Source: a virus
Virus record (IMG/VR): IMGVR_UViG_3300028394_000214
Span: 1 to 32,649 of that record
Reading direction: 5' to 3' (one strand)
DNA length: 32,649 bases
A program made the translations under genes and the position numbers. A model generated the notes under the pieces. That model searched no databases. It saw only the letters and a list, made by a program, of their open reading frames with translations, and was not told the DNA's origin. This document shows positions 26,601-32,649 of the stretch, piece after piece (position 1 is the first letter of the stretch; every line of letters starts with the position of its first letter).

Positions 26601-28940
26601 GTCAGCGGACGCTTGGGTACTGTCCGTAAGCGTCTTGGTTGGGTTGACTCGCTGGGTCGTTACCGCTACACCGACTATGTTGAGGTTCAGTGGGATAAGA
26701 CCGATGAGCGTGACAGTTTTATTTCGTGGACTACGTCACGTAACAACACTCTCATTCAGACTGCTAACGGTACGGACGGCTCGGAGCGCGTCACGTACAA
26801 CACTTCCTACGAAGACCCTCGGGCTGAGTACGGCACGGATGTTGTAAGTTCAGAGCAAGTCCCTGTTCCGCCGTACCAGCACGTCGTTGCACCGCCTATT
26901 GTTGATGGACTCGACTATGTTACGGTTACGCGCGATGAGAACTCGAATCTTGTTCTTCCGAACGGTGTCGTGATTCCTGAAATCCCTGTTGGCGCAGAGA
27001 TTGATATGAAGCGCGAGCGGCCTAGCACCCTGTCAGAGGGAGACTTTATCTTTGTTCTCAATGGGGACCTTGAAACAGTCAGTGCCCCAATTGTTCAGTA
27101 TGGAGTAGATGGAGCACCTGAAGGTGGTATCGCTCACAACGTCGCCATCCGACAGGAGAATGGTTCGTACACGGTACGCACTATTGTCTACCCTGCATCC
27201 GAAATGGGAACTACTGTCTCGGCTCACTCTTTCTACTACCCCAACCAGCAGGCTGATGGACCGAGCCCTGCTCAACTCAACGAGATTCTTGAACTCCTCG
27301 GAACTAAGGACCTCCCTAACCGTCCTCAGTTTGGTGTGATGAACTACTATCTGGGAATTATGGATGGTGAGGACATGTCGGGCATTTATTCGGCAGAGGA
27401 AGTTTCTGAGATTATTCAGGAACTCCGTGCTCTTCCTAACCGTGACATTAACCGTGCGGAAGAGACAGCCCGTGTTGCTCAGGCTTTGGCAGATATTGCC
27501 GAGCGTGATGGTAGCGCTAACCAAGCCGATTCGATGCAGACCATCGCTGACGCATCTCTTATTGTCGCCTCAAATGGCACAGGAGACGGCGCAGAGACTG
27601 AGGCTCCCGCCCCCGTCGAGTTGACTGAAGAGCAAGTTCGAGAGAACTTGGTTCAGCGCTTCGAGAAGCACTACGAAGATATGCAAGCGCTGGCTACTGT
27701 CATGCGCGACAGTCGTCAAGATTTCATAGACGCGATGCGTCAGAGCGGAGAGTTTGAGGAGGAAGAACAAGAGCGTTATGCACAGTTGTTCCGCGACTAC
27801 CGTGACGGGATGGTTTCGCTGGAAACAAGAATCTCAAACTCTGACGACTTCCAAGAGTCTGTTGACGATATGGATATGTTCTCCTCTGTTCAAGTTGCAG
27901 ATGAGTGGATGGATGTTCTTCTTCTTCAAGCAGAAATTATTCTTGAGCAGGTAATTCCAAGACTTGCCACGTTCTACGACAACATGACTCCTGATTTGCA
28001 AGAAAACTACATCGTTCTTCGTAACCTAGACCGTGAAAGTAGTTTGTCGGACCTCCGTCAAATTCAAGCACTTCGTACAAAAATTGAGGGCCTCAATAAT
28101 GTAATTAGTGCCTCATATGACGGGCAGGTCTCACCTCGACAGCAACTCTCTGAAGAGTTGCTTGAGCAATTCAAGCAGGGGTATACGGTCTATGCTGTTG
28201 CTAACGACGCTGACTTGAATAGTCCAGAAGGTAGCATCAACAAAGTTGAATTTATTACGTTGCCTAACGGTCGGAAAGCAGTTCTCAAGACGTTCGGAGG
28301 GGACCAAGTAGAGCCCATAGAAGAAGTTCAAGGAGAACTAACGTCTTATCGTATGTTTGAGGCTTTGGGAATTCGGTCGCTTGCGGTCGCTGCGACTGTT
28401 CTTCCGTCAGGCGAGTTGGCTGTTATTGTCGAAATGTTTGAGGGTCAGACTATGAGTCGACTCCCTGAACTGGATGTTTCTGATGTCCTCGACAACCCAG
28501 CCTCACCGATGGTCGCTCTGTTTGACAGCATCGGAGGAAACCCCGACCGTCACAGTGGGAACTACATGTTTAGTAGGGACCTGTCGCAGATGATGCCAAT
28601 TGATAACGGGTACATGTATCAAAGTATGTTCACTACTACCAGTCTACTACGGGGAATCCTAGAGCAAAAGAGGGAACGCTATAACCGTGATGTTTCCGCC
28701 TATTCGGCAGCCGTCGACCCAGAGGGAGTTCGTAGAGATATTCAACTCACGTATGCTCTACCCAAAATGGTTGCCGACTACCTTCTTGACGGCGACCAAA
28801 CGTACATCACTGACGATAATGTCAGAACTTTCGATGAGCGTCTCCGCAGTCTTCGTGAGATGTATGTTAGCATGGGCATGGAAGACGTATATGAAGACCT
28901 TCTCAAGAGCATGAACATTCTGTTAGGAGTATCCCCATAA
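20694..28940 (+). CDS. giant multidomain (polyvalent-type) protein with C-terminal atypical kinase-like domain
   Basis: Predicted 2,748 residues. The start follows CGGAGAAAG. Near the N-terminus is RDDKGQFAEM, a motif often seen in phage virion proteins. Acidic and Pro-rich linkers (about 590-630 and 735-755) separate modules. A small barrel-like segment lies near 1961-2010 (DAGDRVQHVSGRLGTVRKRL). The last 250 residues look like an atypical protein/lipid kinase: Lys2532 (AVLKTF), Glu2548 in the following helix, catalytic GGNPDRHSGNYM with Asp2618 and Asn2623, and PIDNG with metal-binding Asp2637. These match the HipA/PI4K/FAM20-like GNxDRHxxN...DxG logic. Very large multidomain proteins next to portals are often packaged and injected. 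The middle 1,500 residues are unrecognised. Confidence 0.85.
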   Translation: MNNRDNEDLNARLNAILASAYSGGNSFAARKARAEIQDRDDKGQFAEMYGEMRFVMLKNGITPVSMIARYVGSVGDGSNMGWFYVPEGDKNFAAGFYKLPVDQASSDIVAILDESYLEGKGVKPGQAQGQIGMLNADNLEFTSVPPDFIEHPEIEGAFISEDGDISIEPNEFGGWDVVDNIDPQNSVQSVDDLGQTMKAVHAIDMTRKDYVATAWDKKAMADAQLSRARDLANATPVATLPVDTTPEAPKADPAGMTNAELTAEGNTLFGSDGRPFPLADKERASAVLDELDARAELEPDNYEGDWFTDNPDFVRDPSKSQAPVATIPDATTGAQGKGTFDTSNLTPAMAGRVEAFLKKQVRYNGEVYTNRELFEKFGVDKYFNPGALLEIMDDGTKRYGTPKYGITTDPNDSKRYLEVPKIVHDAFVPGTTESEATTIDAPSEEQLAELRELQRTAIADGGLSLSFADGTAPESGYMVSFEAKNDLGIISKADFEDPEKGPRAIFDFLMDNQEFLDGDGNFFGVWFDNDENTYDTEGNVTGTKPEAERNPSYFLDVSQNVADRQEAIDLGIERNQKAIWDVVKQESISTGGTGEGKKDGTDSAPDGQDGSGSDGDSKDSLGESEQEVEITVDRDGEPVNQDDFDKLPLGSKIDVTYTYPDGRKETKTLTRAGLSGGGIGFVDQDGNEVPLQKSDVSKLFRQYSEAERERRRAQADAARVVTQGPRLMDGQGGNNQPPTPPATPGTATPDEPFNITDPSELVGNDKVLDILADMVNNGYEDDSYTDGNLKINSSPNGDGGLDWSVQYTDANGDIHEYTGTLPLDTAGNIFIGMGDREKGITVRDMVKDELDFQAQDDADNGGYIAQDFVPASQKTPINVPAVPTSATADSDMYLNQIEQLIQQYNEQADPNESIEEGFARIRKLMGDVQNMKQVIWQQLEAAEATGDAGELTRLRQRFGMLSSVEAYVASNLAEEIDFDLAPNREYILENMRLIDVQRHTDRFGVEQIISAKSAYLAPNGISYILEFDGRVIIARVENFGDFEQAESMAEYLKTDMGFREAGHLHMHSGVGYGKDEPDLDFNGLFPIPVHNEADVPIITPSHIEIGGDAFKTLGSAMHIMAQAMVEANGGIYRHSTYLLAPGRRTVLRLNGQDPNMAPYVMREKVMEGLDAPTAELLRSLGFNSQLSTDDRGTASQTWWGDFDRTINQPLNVLARYYKETFQGDNNASGGEEYPAYLDEYVKQRGMEDFEFFSILDKFHELNYEGRDVEGFVATARELADDIERTFSESSVYIDSGGHDGETPVEIEIDAYQLVRNLRTIADALAAGRLGENTIERVNLVGTTVLRYEGENVFASEQETSEIPPAPPLMVLSTQFNNPISAVDIRVARLLDDMSVDELKSALKDALENGISRIITDKYSLPTTVFHTALALRGEDADMFVAKIADASYGGDSREEALKAYRQEYADVLREGVGDVSRPAGDGIGPAEFEDSESFEIRRAVSRATYGDQQSATVEKYRNALQNGEDSIDFLVTNYQNSYRYGERYVSVPLSKVRESLADYGVDMDSIDNEFQKNEDVKTTVAENNDMTVDEATPTYRTDWRNAIRSGSEEYNFIVFTDKKGTVQRFERYDGKWKNVDESNGKGITDDQMVRKIERNADRSLEMFIDSGFAPDEDDTEYDETKYVFSFGDDSDNVVEVTGDTAVALDAWRHVTGGDLAALKALEEAGVKVNIMDFIEENIGGERRGEEGDELIVQSVDWTALDGTKYRYEVVVTRTPDEYFYTYVRQINLTKNTAQSASVGLISQSAYALLNAHQTEMRKFFASFYTSSGPTGWFAGNATGRRRKNDIFNEETDSWMHQKEMKTNPQLLANLRRLLGEKTASDVDVRKAQNALMKDIVVNLARYRYNERRMRMAAEHITKRHGVMVTPEYMYKVAEAYDAHARNQNNLDTFGTWISGDQRTPLDAGDRVQHVSGRLGTVRKRLGWVDSLGRYRYTDYVEVQWDKTDERDSFISWTTSRNNTLIQTANGTDGSERVTYNTSYEDPRAEYGTDVVSSEQVPVPPYQHVVAPPIVDGLDYVTVTRDENSNLVLPNGVVIPEIPVGAEIDMKRERPSTLSEGDFIFVLNGDLETVSAPIVQYGVDGAPEGGIAHNVAIRQENGSYTVRTIVYPASEMGTTVSAHSFYYPNQQADGPSPAQLNEILELLGTKDLPNRPQFGVMNYYLGIMDGEDMSGIYSAEEVSEIIQELRALPNRDINRAEETARVAQALADIAERDGSANQADSMQTIADASLIVASNGTGDGAETEAPAPVELTEEQVRENLVQRFEKHYEDMQALATVMRDSRQDFIDAMRQSGEFEEEEQERYAQLFRDYRDGMVSLETRISNSDDFQESVDDMDMFSSVQVADEWMDVLLLQAEIILEQVIPRLATFYDNMTPDLQENYIVLRNLDRESSLSDLRQIQALRTKIEGLNNVISASYDGQVSPRQQLSEELLEQFKQGYTVYAVANDADLNSPEGSINKVEFITLPNGRKAVLKTFGGDQVEPIEEVQGELTSYRMFEALGIRSLAVAATVLPSGELAVIVEMFEGQTMSRLPELDVSDVLDNPASPMVALFDSIGGNPDRHSGNYMFSRDLSQMMPIDNGYMYQSMFTTTSLLRGILEQKRERYNRDVSAYSAAVDPEGVRRDIQLTYALPKMVADYLLDGDQTYITDDNVRTFDERLRSLREMYVSMGMEDVYEDLLKSMNILLGVSP

Positions 28941-29191
28941 TGATTGCCTTCTACGATGGACAGACCTACAAACTTGTAGCAACTGTCGAACTTGTCGATG
29001 GAGATTTGAAGATTGATGGCGACGAGCCATTTATCTACGGACTCATGGGAGAGACATCTCCTGAAGAGTTTGTGGCTAACCCTTCTAAGTACAACAACGG
29101 ATACATTCGTGTCTACACAGTCAAAGAGGGCAGGACTGCCCCCAAGGAACTTAAGGTTATTGAAAAGCAAGTTCCTGGCTATCAGGTATAA
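28940..29191 (+). CDS. 83-residue hypothetical protein
   Basis: The start overlaps the giant gene's stop (TAATG). The product is a small acidic alpha/beta protein: strand 'YKLVATVELVDGDLKIDGDE', then 'GETSPEEFVANPSKYNNGYI', then a terminal strand-rich part. The 'tspeeFvanPskYnNGY' segment is reminiscent of short phage morphogenesis proteins. Function unknown. Confidence 0.7.
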   Translation: MIAFYDGQTYKLVATVELVDGDLKIDGDEPFIYGLMGETSPEEFVANPSKYNNGYIRVYTVKEGRTAPKELKVIEKQVPGYQV

Positions 29192-29192
29192 T
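29187..29192 (+). promoter_or_regulatory. possible -10 box before gene 29228-29851
   Basis: TATAAT overlapping the upstream stop region. No matching -35. A short AGGG/CCCT inverted repeat follows. Confidence 0.35.
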
Positions 29193-29227
29193 AAAACTAG
29201 GGTTAGCCCTACGAAACGGAGTTCACG

Positions 29228-29851
29228 GTGATTCAGCGCCCAGAAGGACGCCTTCTATACCCAAGCATTGGGATGGTTGCTGACTCTATCGACGGCGAGT
29301 ACAGTCCGATTCTGTATGCGTACATGCCAACGGGAACTTCTAACATCGCTGTTGTTACTCCTAACGGAGAAGAACGAGTCTACGAAAATCCTAAACTTGC
29401 TGACCGAACCATGCTACAAAAAATGTCATTCTCAACCGAGAATGGCGAAACCTTCATTCGCGCCATCGACACCACTGATGGACGCAAATTATCACAATAT
29501 GGTATCCCATTGCCTACTCAAGCCATCAAGGCTTTGATTAGTCCAGAGAACCATCTCACCAAGGAAGAAAGGGACGAGCCAATGGCTACCTATTTCAAAG
29601 ACGGAACTGAGGAAATGTATGTCCTCACGAACGAAGACGGAAACGTCATCGGCCTGACCTATCTCAATGGCTTCGGAATGTATAAGCGCTCGTCTGGTAT
29701 CTGGGTTGCTGTTGCTCCTGGAGACATGAGTTTCGAGATGGCAATGCCTCATATTGTGAACCCAGAAACGGCAGAAGAGTTGGTCGAGATGTTCGACGCT
29801 AAGGCTCTTACTGCTGAGGATGTTTCTGACTACGTTACTTCCGTAAAGTAG
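29228..29851 (+). CDS. 207-residue hypothetical protein
   Basis: The GTG start at 29228 follows ACGGAG. The product begins with beta-strands (RPEGRLLYPSIGMVADSIDG; EYSPILYAYM), carries 'SNIAVVTPNGEERVYENPKL' in the middle, and ends in an acidic helix. Domain recognition failed. It lies between the giant protein and a large conserved gene, so a virion or assembly role is likely from context alone. Confidence 0.75.
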   Translation: MIQRPEGRLLYPSIGMVADSIDGEYSPILYAYMPTGTSNIAVVTPNGEERVYENPKLADRTMLQKMSFSTENGETFIRAIDTTDGRKLSQYGIPLPTQAIKALISPENHLTKEERDEPMATYFKDGTEEMYVLTNEDGNVIGLTYLNGFGMYKRSSGIWVAVAPGDMSFEMAMPHIVNPETAEELVEMFDAKALTAEDVSDYVTSVK

Positions 29852-29858
29852 GTCCGTC

Positions 29859-32649
29859 ATGGAATATGTAGGAAGTAACGGAAGTCTTCTTTTCTTTGCT
29901 GATGAGCGCAATGGTGCCATCATTGACCCCGCTCTGAACATGGTTCTCAAGACTGGACGTGCCGATGTGCTGTCGTCTGAGCAATCTTGGAGCATTTCTG
30001 AGTACAACATTGACGTATCTGACTCGGTGGTTGACTTGGCTGAGGCAGCCCTTTCTATGTTGGATATTGGTGTTATAGCGTCATCTGGTCGCAAGTACAC
30101 TATCCCCGCAGGCGTACAGGCGGAAGCCAAAAAGGCTCTCGAATGGCGCAAAAAGAACAAGCGCGGTGGCACACCCGTAGGACTTAACTCTGCTCGCACT
30201 CTTGCTAAGGGTGGACAGATTGGTCTTGAGAAGGTTCGTCACATTGCTAAGTATTTCCCTCGTCACGAAGTTGACAAAAAGGGCAAGGGCTGGAGCCCCA
30301 AGGAAGATGGCTTCCCCTCGAATGGACGTATCGCATGGGCTCTGTGGGGTGGCGACGCTGGTCAGCGTTGGGCTTCCGCAATTGTTGAGTCTGAGAACAA
30401 GAAGGCGATGACCGCTGACGGTTACGCACTTCCCACATACGAGGCTGTCCCTGACGCACAGGCGTACAGCGACCAGTATATTGGCGACATCAACGACTTT
30501 GCTCGTGAAGATGTCTATGCTCCTGACTTTATTGCTCGAATCCGTATGGATGGTTCGGGTATCGACCGTCTGTACAAGATTGATGATGACGGAAACGTCT
30601 ACACTTGGGACAACGGTTCGTGGGATGACCTTGGAAACATGGACGGCAACATCTGGGACCGAGACGTAGAACTCGACGGCGAAGATGACATGGTCGAGAA
30701 GACTCACGTCACTATTGACGCCCAGTCTGCAATCACTATTGCTGCCCTTTTCCAAGAAGACCCGTTCCGCACTGTCTCTGTCGAAGACCTCGATGACGGC
30801 GAAGAAGAAGCCCGTATGGCGATGGACGCTCTTCCCGAGATTGACTGGAACATTGTCAACCTTGCGATGACCGCTGCTGGCGACACGACTAAGGCTAACG
30901 CCGAGTACACCCCTGAAGAGCGTGCCAAGGCTGCTCAAAGTCAGGTTCGTAACGCTACTGGTCAGTTTGCAAAGACTGGTGACCGCGTTGCCGTGGGTGG
31001 AGACAACTCCAAGCAGGGGAACATCACCAGTACTGACCGCGCTACTGGAACTGTCAATGTCAAACTTGACAACGGAAGCACGGTTACAGTTGCTGGACGG
31101 CAGGTGCGCGAGCCTCGAGAAGACGTCTACCCAACTACTCCTGCTCCCCTTCCCGACACGTACAATCCGCTTGACCTTTCGGGGATTGTTGGCGAGCCTC
31201 GTACCCCGATGGGGCGTCCGATTGCTCAACTGCCAGGTACTCTTCCTGCACTTACTCCCGCCGACTTACGCAACTTGCTTGCTGACTGGCCTTCGTGGGT
31301 TGCGTCACAGCGTGCACAGTTCAAGGATTACGCTCCGACTGACCCAGTAGATTCGCGTACTCCGTCGAGTTCTACTGACGTTGGTCCCGCTGGTCGGAAG
31401 TTGGAGAAGGCTGCTGGAGAGAAACTTTCTGTCAACGCCTATAAGCACCCGCTCCTCAAGAACTGGCTAAAGAAGCAGGACAAGGCTTCTGGCGGAAATG
31501 GTTCAATCTGGTACAACCCGATTACTTCTGCTGGTGACCAAGCCGTAGAACTTACTCCCGAAACCACAGATGTTCAGCCTATCTACATGGCTATCGTCTC
31601 TCCTGACGACCCCCGTGCTGTTATGCAGTTGTCGGTTCTCATTCCTGAGAACTCGAAGTCGACTGCTCCAATGGTGTGGACTCGTCAGCAGGGAGCGTGG
31701 GTTAAAGATGTGCAGACTCTTTCTGACCTGAACTCGGCTACTCCTCCTCCCGTTGTTCCGCTTGATGAGACTGTTCTTAACGATGTTCTCAAGCAGGTTG
31801 ACATGTCGCAGGAGACTGGCAAAAGTGCAAAGGAAGAAGCACCTGTTGCTGCATCTGGCTACAGCCTCGACCTTGCTATTGCCGTTCTGCTTGGCGAGAA
31901 GTATGACTTCTCGGCTCTGGTTGCAGCGGGCGGTCTTGACCGCAACAAGGGCAACGCTGAGGAACTTCGCAAGTACTGGACTGTTGGCAAGGGTGGACTG
32001 AAGATTCGCTGGAATACTCCTGGCGACTGGACCCGATGTGTCCGCAACCTCAAGAAGTACCTTGGCCCGCGTGCTAAGGGATATTGTGCGCTCCGCCACA
32101 AGGAGATGGACGGCTTCTGGCCGGGAGATAAGCGTAACCGCGAACTCTCGTATCAGGAACCGACTGGTCGCGTCTATAGCGCTGACGTTCTCCGTGATTC
32201 TGAAGAAATCAACACCATGATGGTTCTCAGCGCTCGTCGTCAAGATGCCATTGACAAGGTTAACTTTATTGCTGGTCGCACGAACACTGACCTTGGGTAT
32301 AGTCCCGAAACTGACCTCCTCCTCGAGGATATGCCTCTGACTGCAGCAGTTGATGGGGAAACCTGTCCTCCTGCTACACAGAACATTGAACTCAACCTCA
32401 AGAACCGTCAGAACGCTATTGACAACGTCGGTTACGGCCCCCTCAACCCCAAGGAGCCGAACGACGAGTTCTGGCAGGATAAAGCAGATAAGTGGAATAC
32501 CACTGTAGAAGAAGCACAGACCAGCCGTTGCGGAAACTGCGTATTCTTTGTTCGCACTCCCCAGATGCTGGACTGCATCGCTACGGGTATCGAACAGGGT
32601 GGGTCTCAGCAAGTTGATGCCGACGCTGCGATTACTCAGGCAGAACTCG
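29859..32649 (+). CDS. large virion/assembly-type protein, truncated by the window end
   Basis: The ATG at 29859, 7 nt after the previous stop, opens a frame with no stop to the end (930 residues visible). Residues about 86-176 contain a conserved phage domain: KKALEWRKKNKRGGTPVGLN, then 'KYFPRHEVDKKGKGWSPKED' and 'GRIAWALWGGDAGQRWA'. Residues about 365-400 (GQFAKTGDRVAV...) look like a small barrel. The far end has Cys836, then Cys891-X2-Cys894 and Cys906 in 'RCGNCVFFVRTPQMLDC', plus 'NPKEPNDEFWQDKADKWN'. I recall this Cys-containing module from cyanophage and marine-phage scaffold-like proteins; an Fe-S or zinc site is inferred. Confidence 0.85.
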   Translation, partial: MEYVGSNGSLLFFADERNGAIIDPALNMVLKTGRADVLSSEQSWSISEYNIDVSDSVVDLAEAALSMLDIGVIASSGRKYTIPAGVQAEAKKALEWRKKNKRGGTPVGLNSARTLAKGGQIGLEKVRHIAKYFPRHEVDKKGKGWSPKEDGFPSNGRIAWALWGGDAGQRWASAIVESENKKAMTADGYALPTYEAVPDAQAYSDQYIGDINDFAREDVYAPDFIARIRMDGSGIDRLYKIDDDGNVYTWDNGSWDDLGNMDGNIWDRDVELDGEDDMVEKTHVTIDAQSAITIAALFQEDPFRTVSVEDLDDGEEEARMAMDALPEIDWNIVNLAMTAAGDTTKANAEYTPEERAKAAQSQVRNATGQFAKTGDRVAVGGDNSKQGNITSTDRATGTVNVKLDNGSTVTVAGRQVREPREDVYPTTPAPLPDTYNPLDLSGIVGEPRTPMGRPIAQLPGTLPALTPADLRNLLADWPSWVASQRAQFKDYAPTDPVDSRTPSSSTDVGPAGRKLEKAAGEKLSVNAYKHPLLKNWLKKQDKASGGNGSIWYNPITSAGDQAVELTPETTDVQPIYMAIVSPDDPRAVMQLSVLIPENSKSTAPMVWTRQQGAWVKDVQTLSDLNSATPPPVVPLDETVLNDVLKQVDMSQETGKSAKEEAPVAASGYSLDLAIAVLLGEKYDFSALVAAGGLDRNKGNAEELRKYWTVGKGGLKIRWNTPGDWTRCVRNLKKYLGPRAKGYCALRHKEMDGFWPGDKRNRELSYQEPTGRVYSADVLRDSEEINTMMVLSARRQDAIDKVNFIAGRTNTDLGYSPETDLLLEDMPLTAAVDGETCPPATQNIELNLKNRQNAIDNVGYGPLNPKEPNDEFWQDKADKWNTTVEEAQTSRCGNCVFFVRTPQMLDCIATGIEQGGSQQVDADAAITQAEL

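Noticed and set aside
30081-31229. A 382-codon leftward open frame in the structural region
   Set aside because: It is antisense to the conserved large gene from 29859 and has no start signals.
1-32649. tRNA genes, insertion sequences, integrase or attachment site
   Set aside because: I saw no tRNA-like T-arm/acceptor combination, no transposase or recombinase motif and no terminal inverted repeats. A tRNA scan would be decisive.

Overview
The window looks like the interior of a tailed double-stranded DNA phage genome (or a metagenomic contig of one), most likely infecting an actinobacterium. The phage call rests on a complete large terminase (13061-14470), a portal-like protein (17934-19604), a 2,748-residue protein next to the portal, and many very small genes. 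The host call is an inference. It rests on the GC-rich sequence, on small-protein families common in actinophages (DUF3846, DUF6011-like, DUF1360-like), and on several promoters whose -10 box lies only 6-7 nt before the ATG, which predicts leaderless mRNAs. Both ends of the window cut through genes.

Left arm (1-13 kb): about 35 small genes, almost all rightward. Most are separate cassettes built from a sigma70-type promoter (TTGACA or TTGACT, 17 nt, TAYAMT followed by GG), a stereotyped leader (ACCACNACGACGAAAGGA, then ACAAA and ATG), one short ORF, and a hairpin terminator, usually with a GNRA (mostly GAAA) loop. An asymmetric 20-bp repeat (GAAATGTAGGTTTTTTGAGT and variants) occurs at least 18 times between 1.9 and 15.3 kb. 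It is nearly always intergenic, occurs in both orientations, and was not seen in the structural region. Recognisable products are an XRE regulator, a dual-specificity-type phosphatase, a DUF3846 protein, a WGR-like protein, a histone-deacetylase-fold protein lacking one zinc ligand, a peptidoglycan-binding-like domain, a two-HTH regulator, a DUF6011-like protein and many tiny Cys-X2-Cys proteins.

Middle (13-16.8 kb): the terminase gene follows a copy of the 20-bp repeat and appears leaderless. Three leftward cassettes follow (14567-15858). They are separated by three blocks of extremely G-rich, A-poor, low-complexity DNA, the largest at 16016-16640. The third block and a pair of A/T-rich direct repeats fill the divergent gap before the rightward structural module, a plausible place for an origin or packaging signal.

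Right arm (16.8-32.6 kb): tightly packed rightward genes for a second two-HTH protein, a CGCGSRLR-motif protein, a DUF1360-like membrane protein, the portal, two small unknowns, the giant multidomain protein with a C-terminal atypical kinase-like domain, two further unknowns, and a large truncated gene with two conserved phage domains. Codon choice differs from the left arm (for example GCT/CTT rather than GCG/CTC). By eye, the tetramers GATC and AGCT are absent from the whole window, which would be a strong signature of selection by host restriction acting on both halves.

The cassettes probably form an early, host-takeover gene set with individually tuned expression. The repeat and the three HTH proteins are the best candidates for a coordinating regulatory circuit. 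That link is inference.
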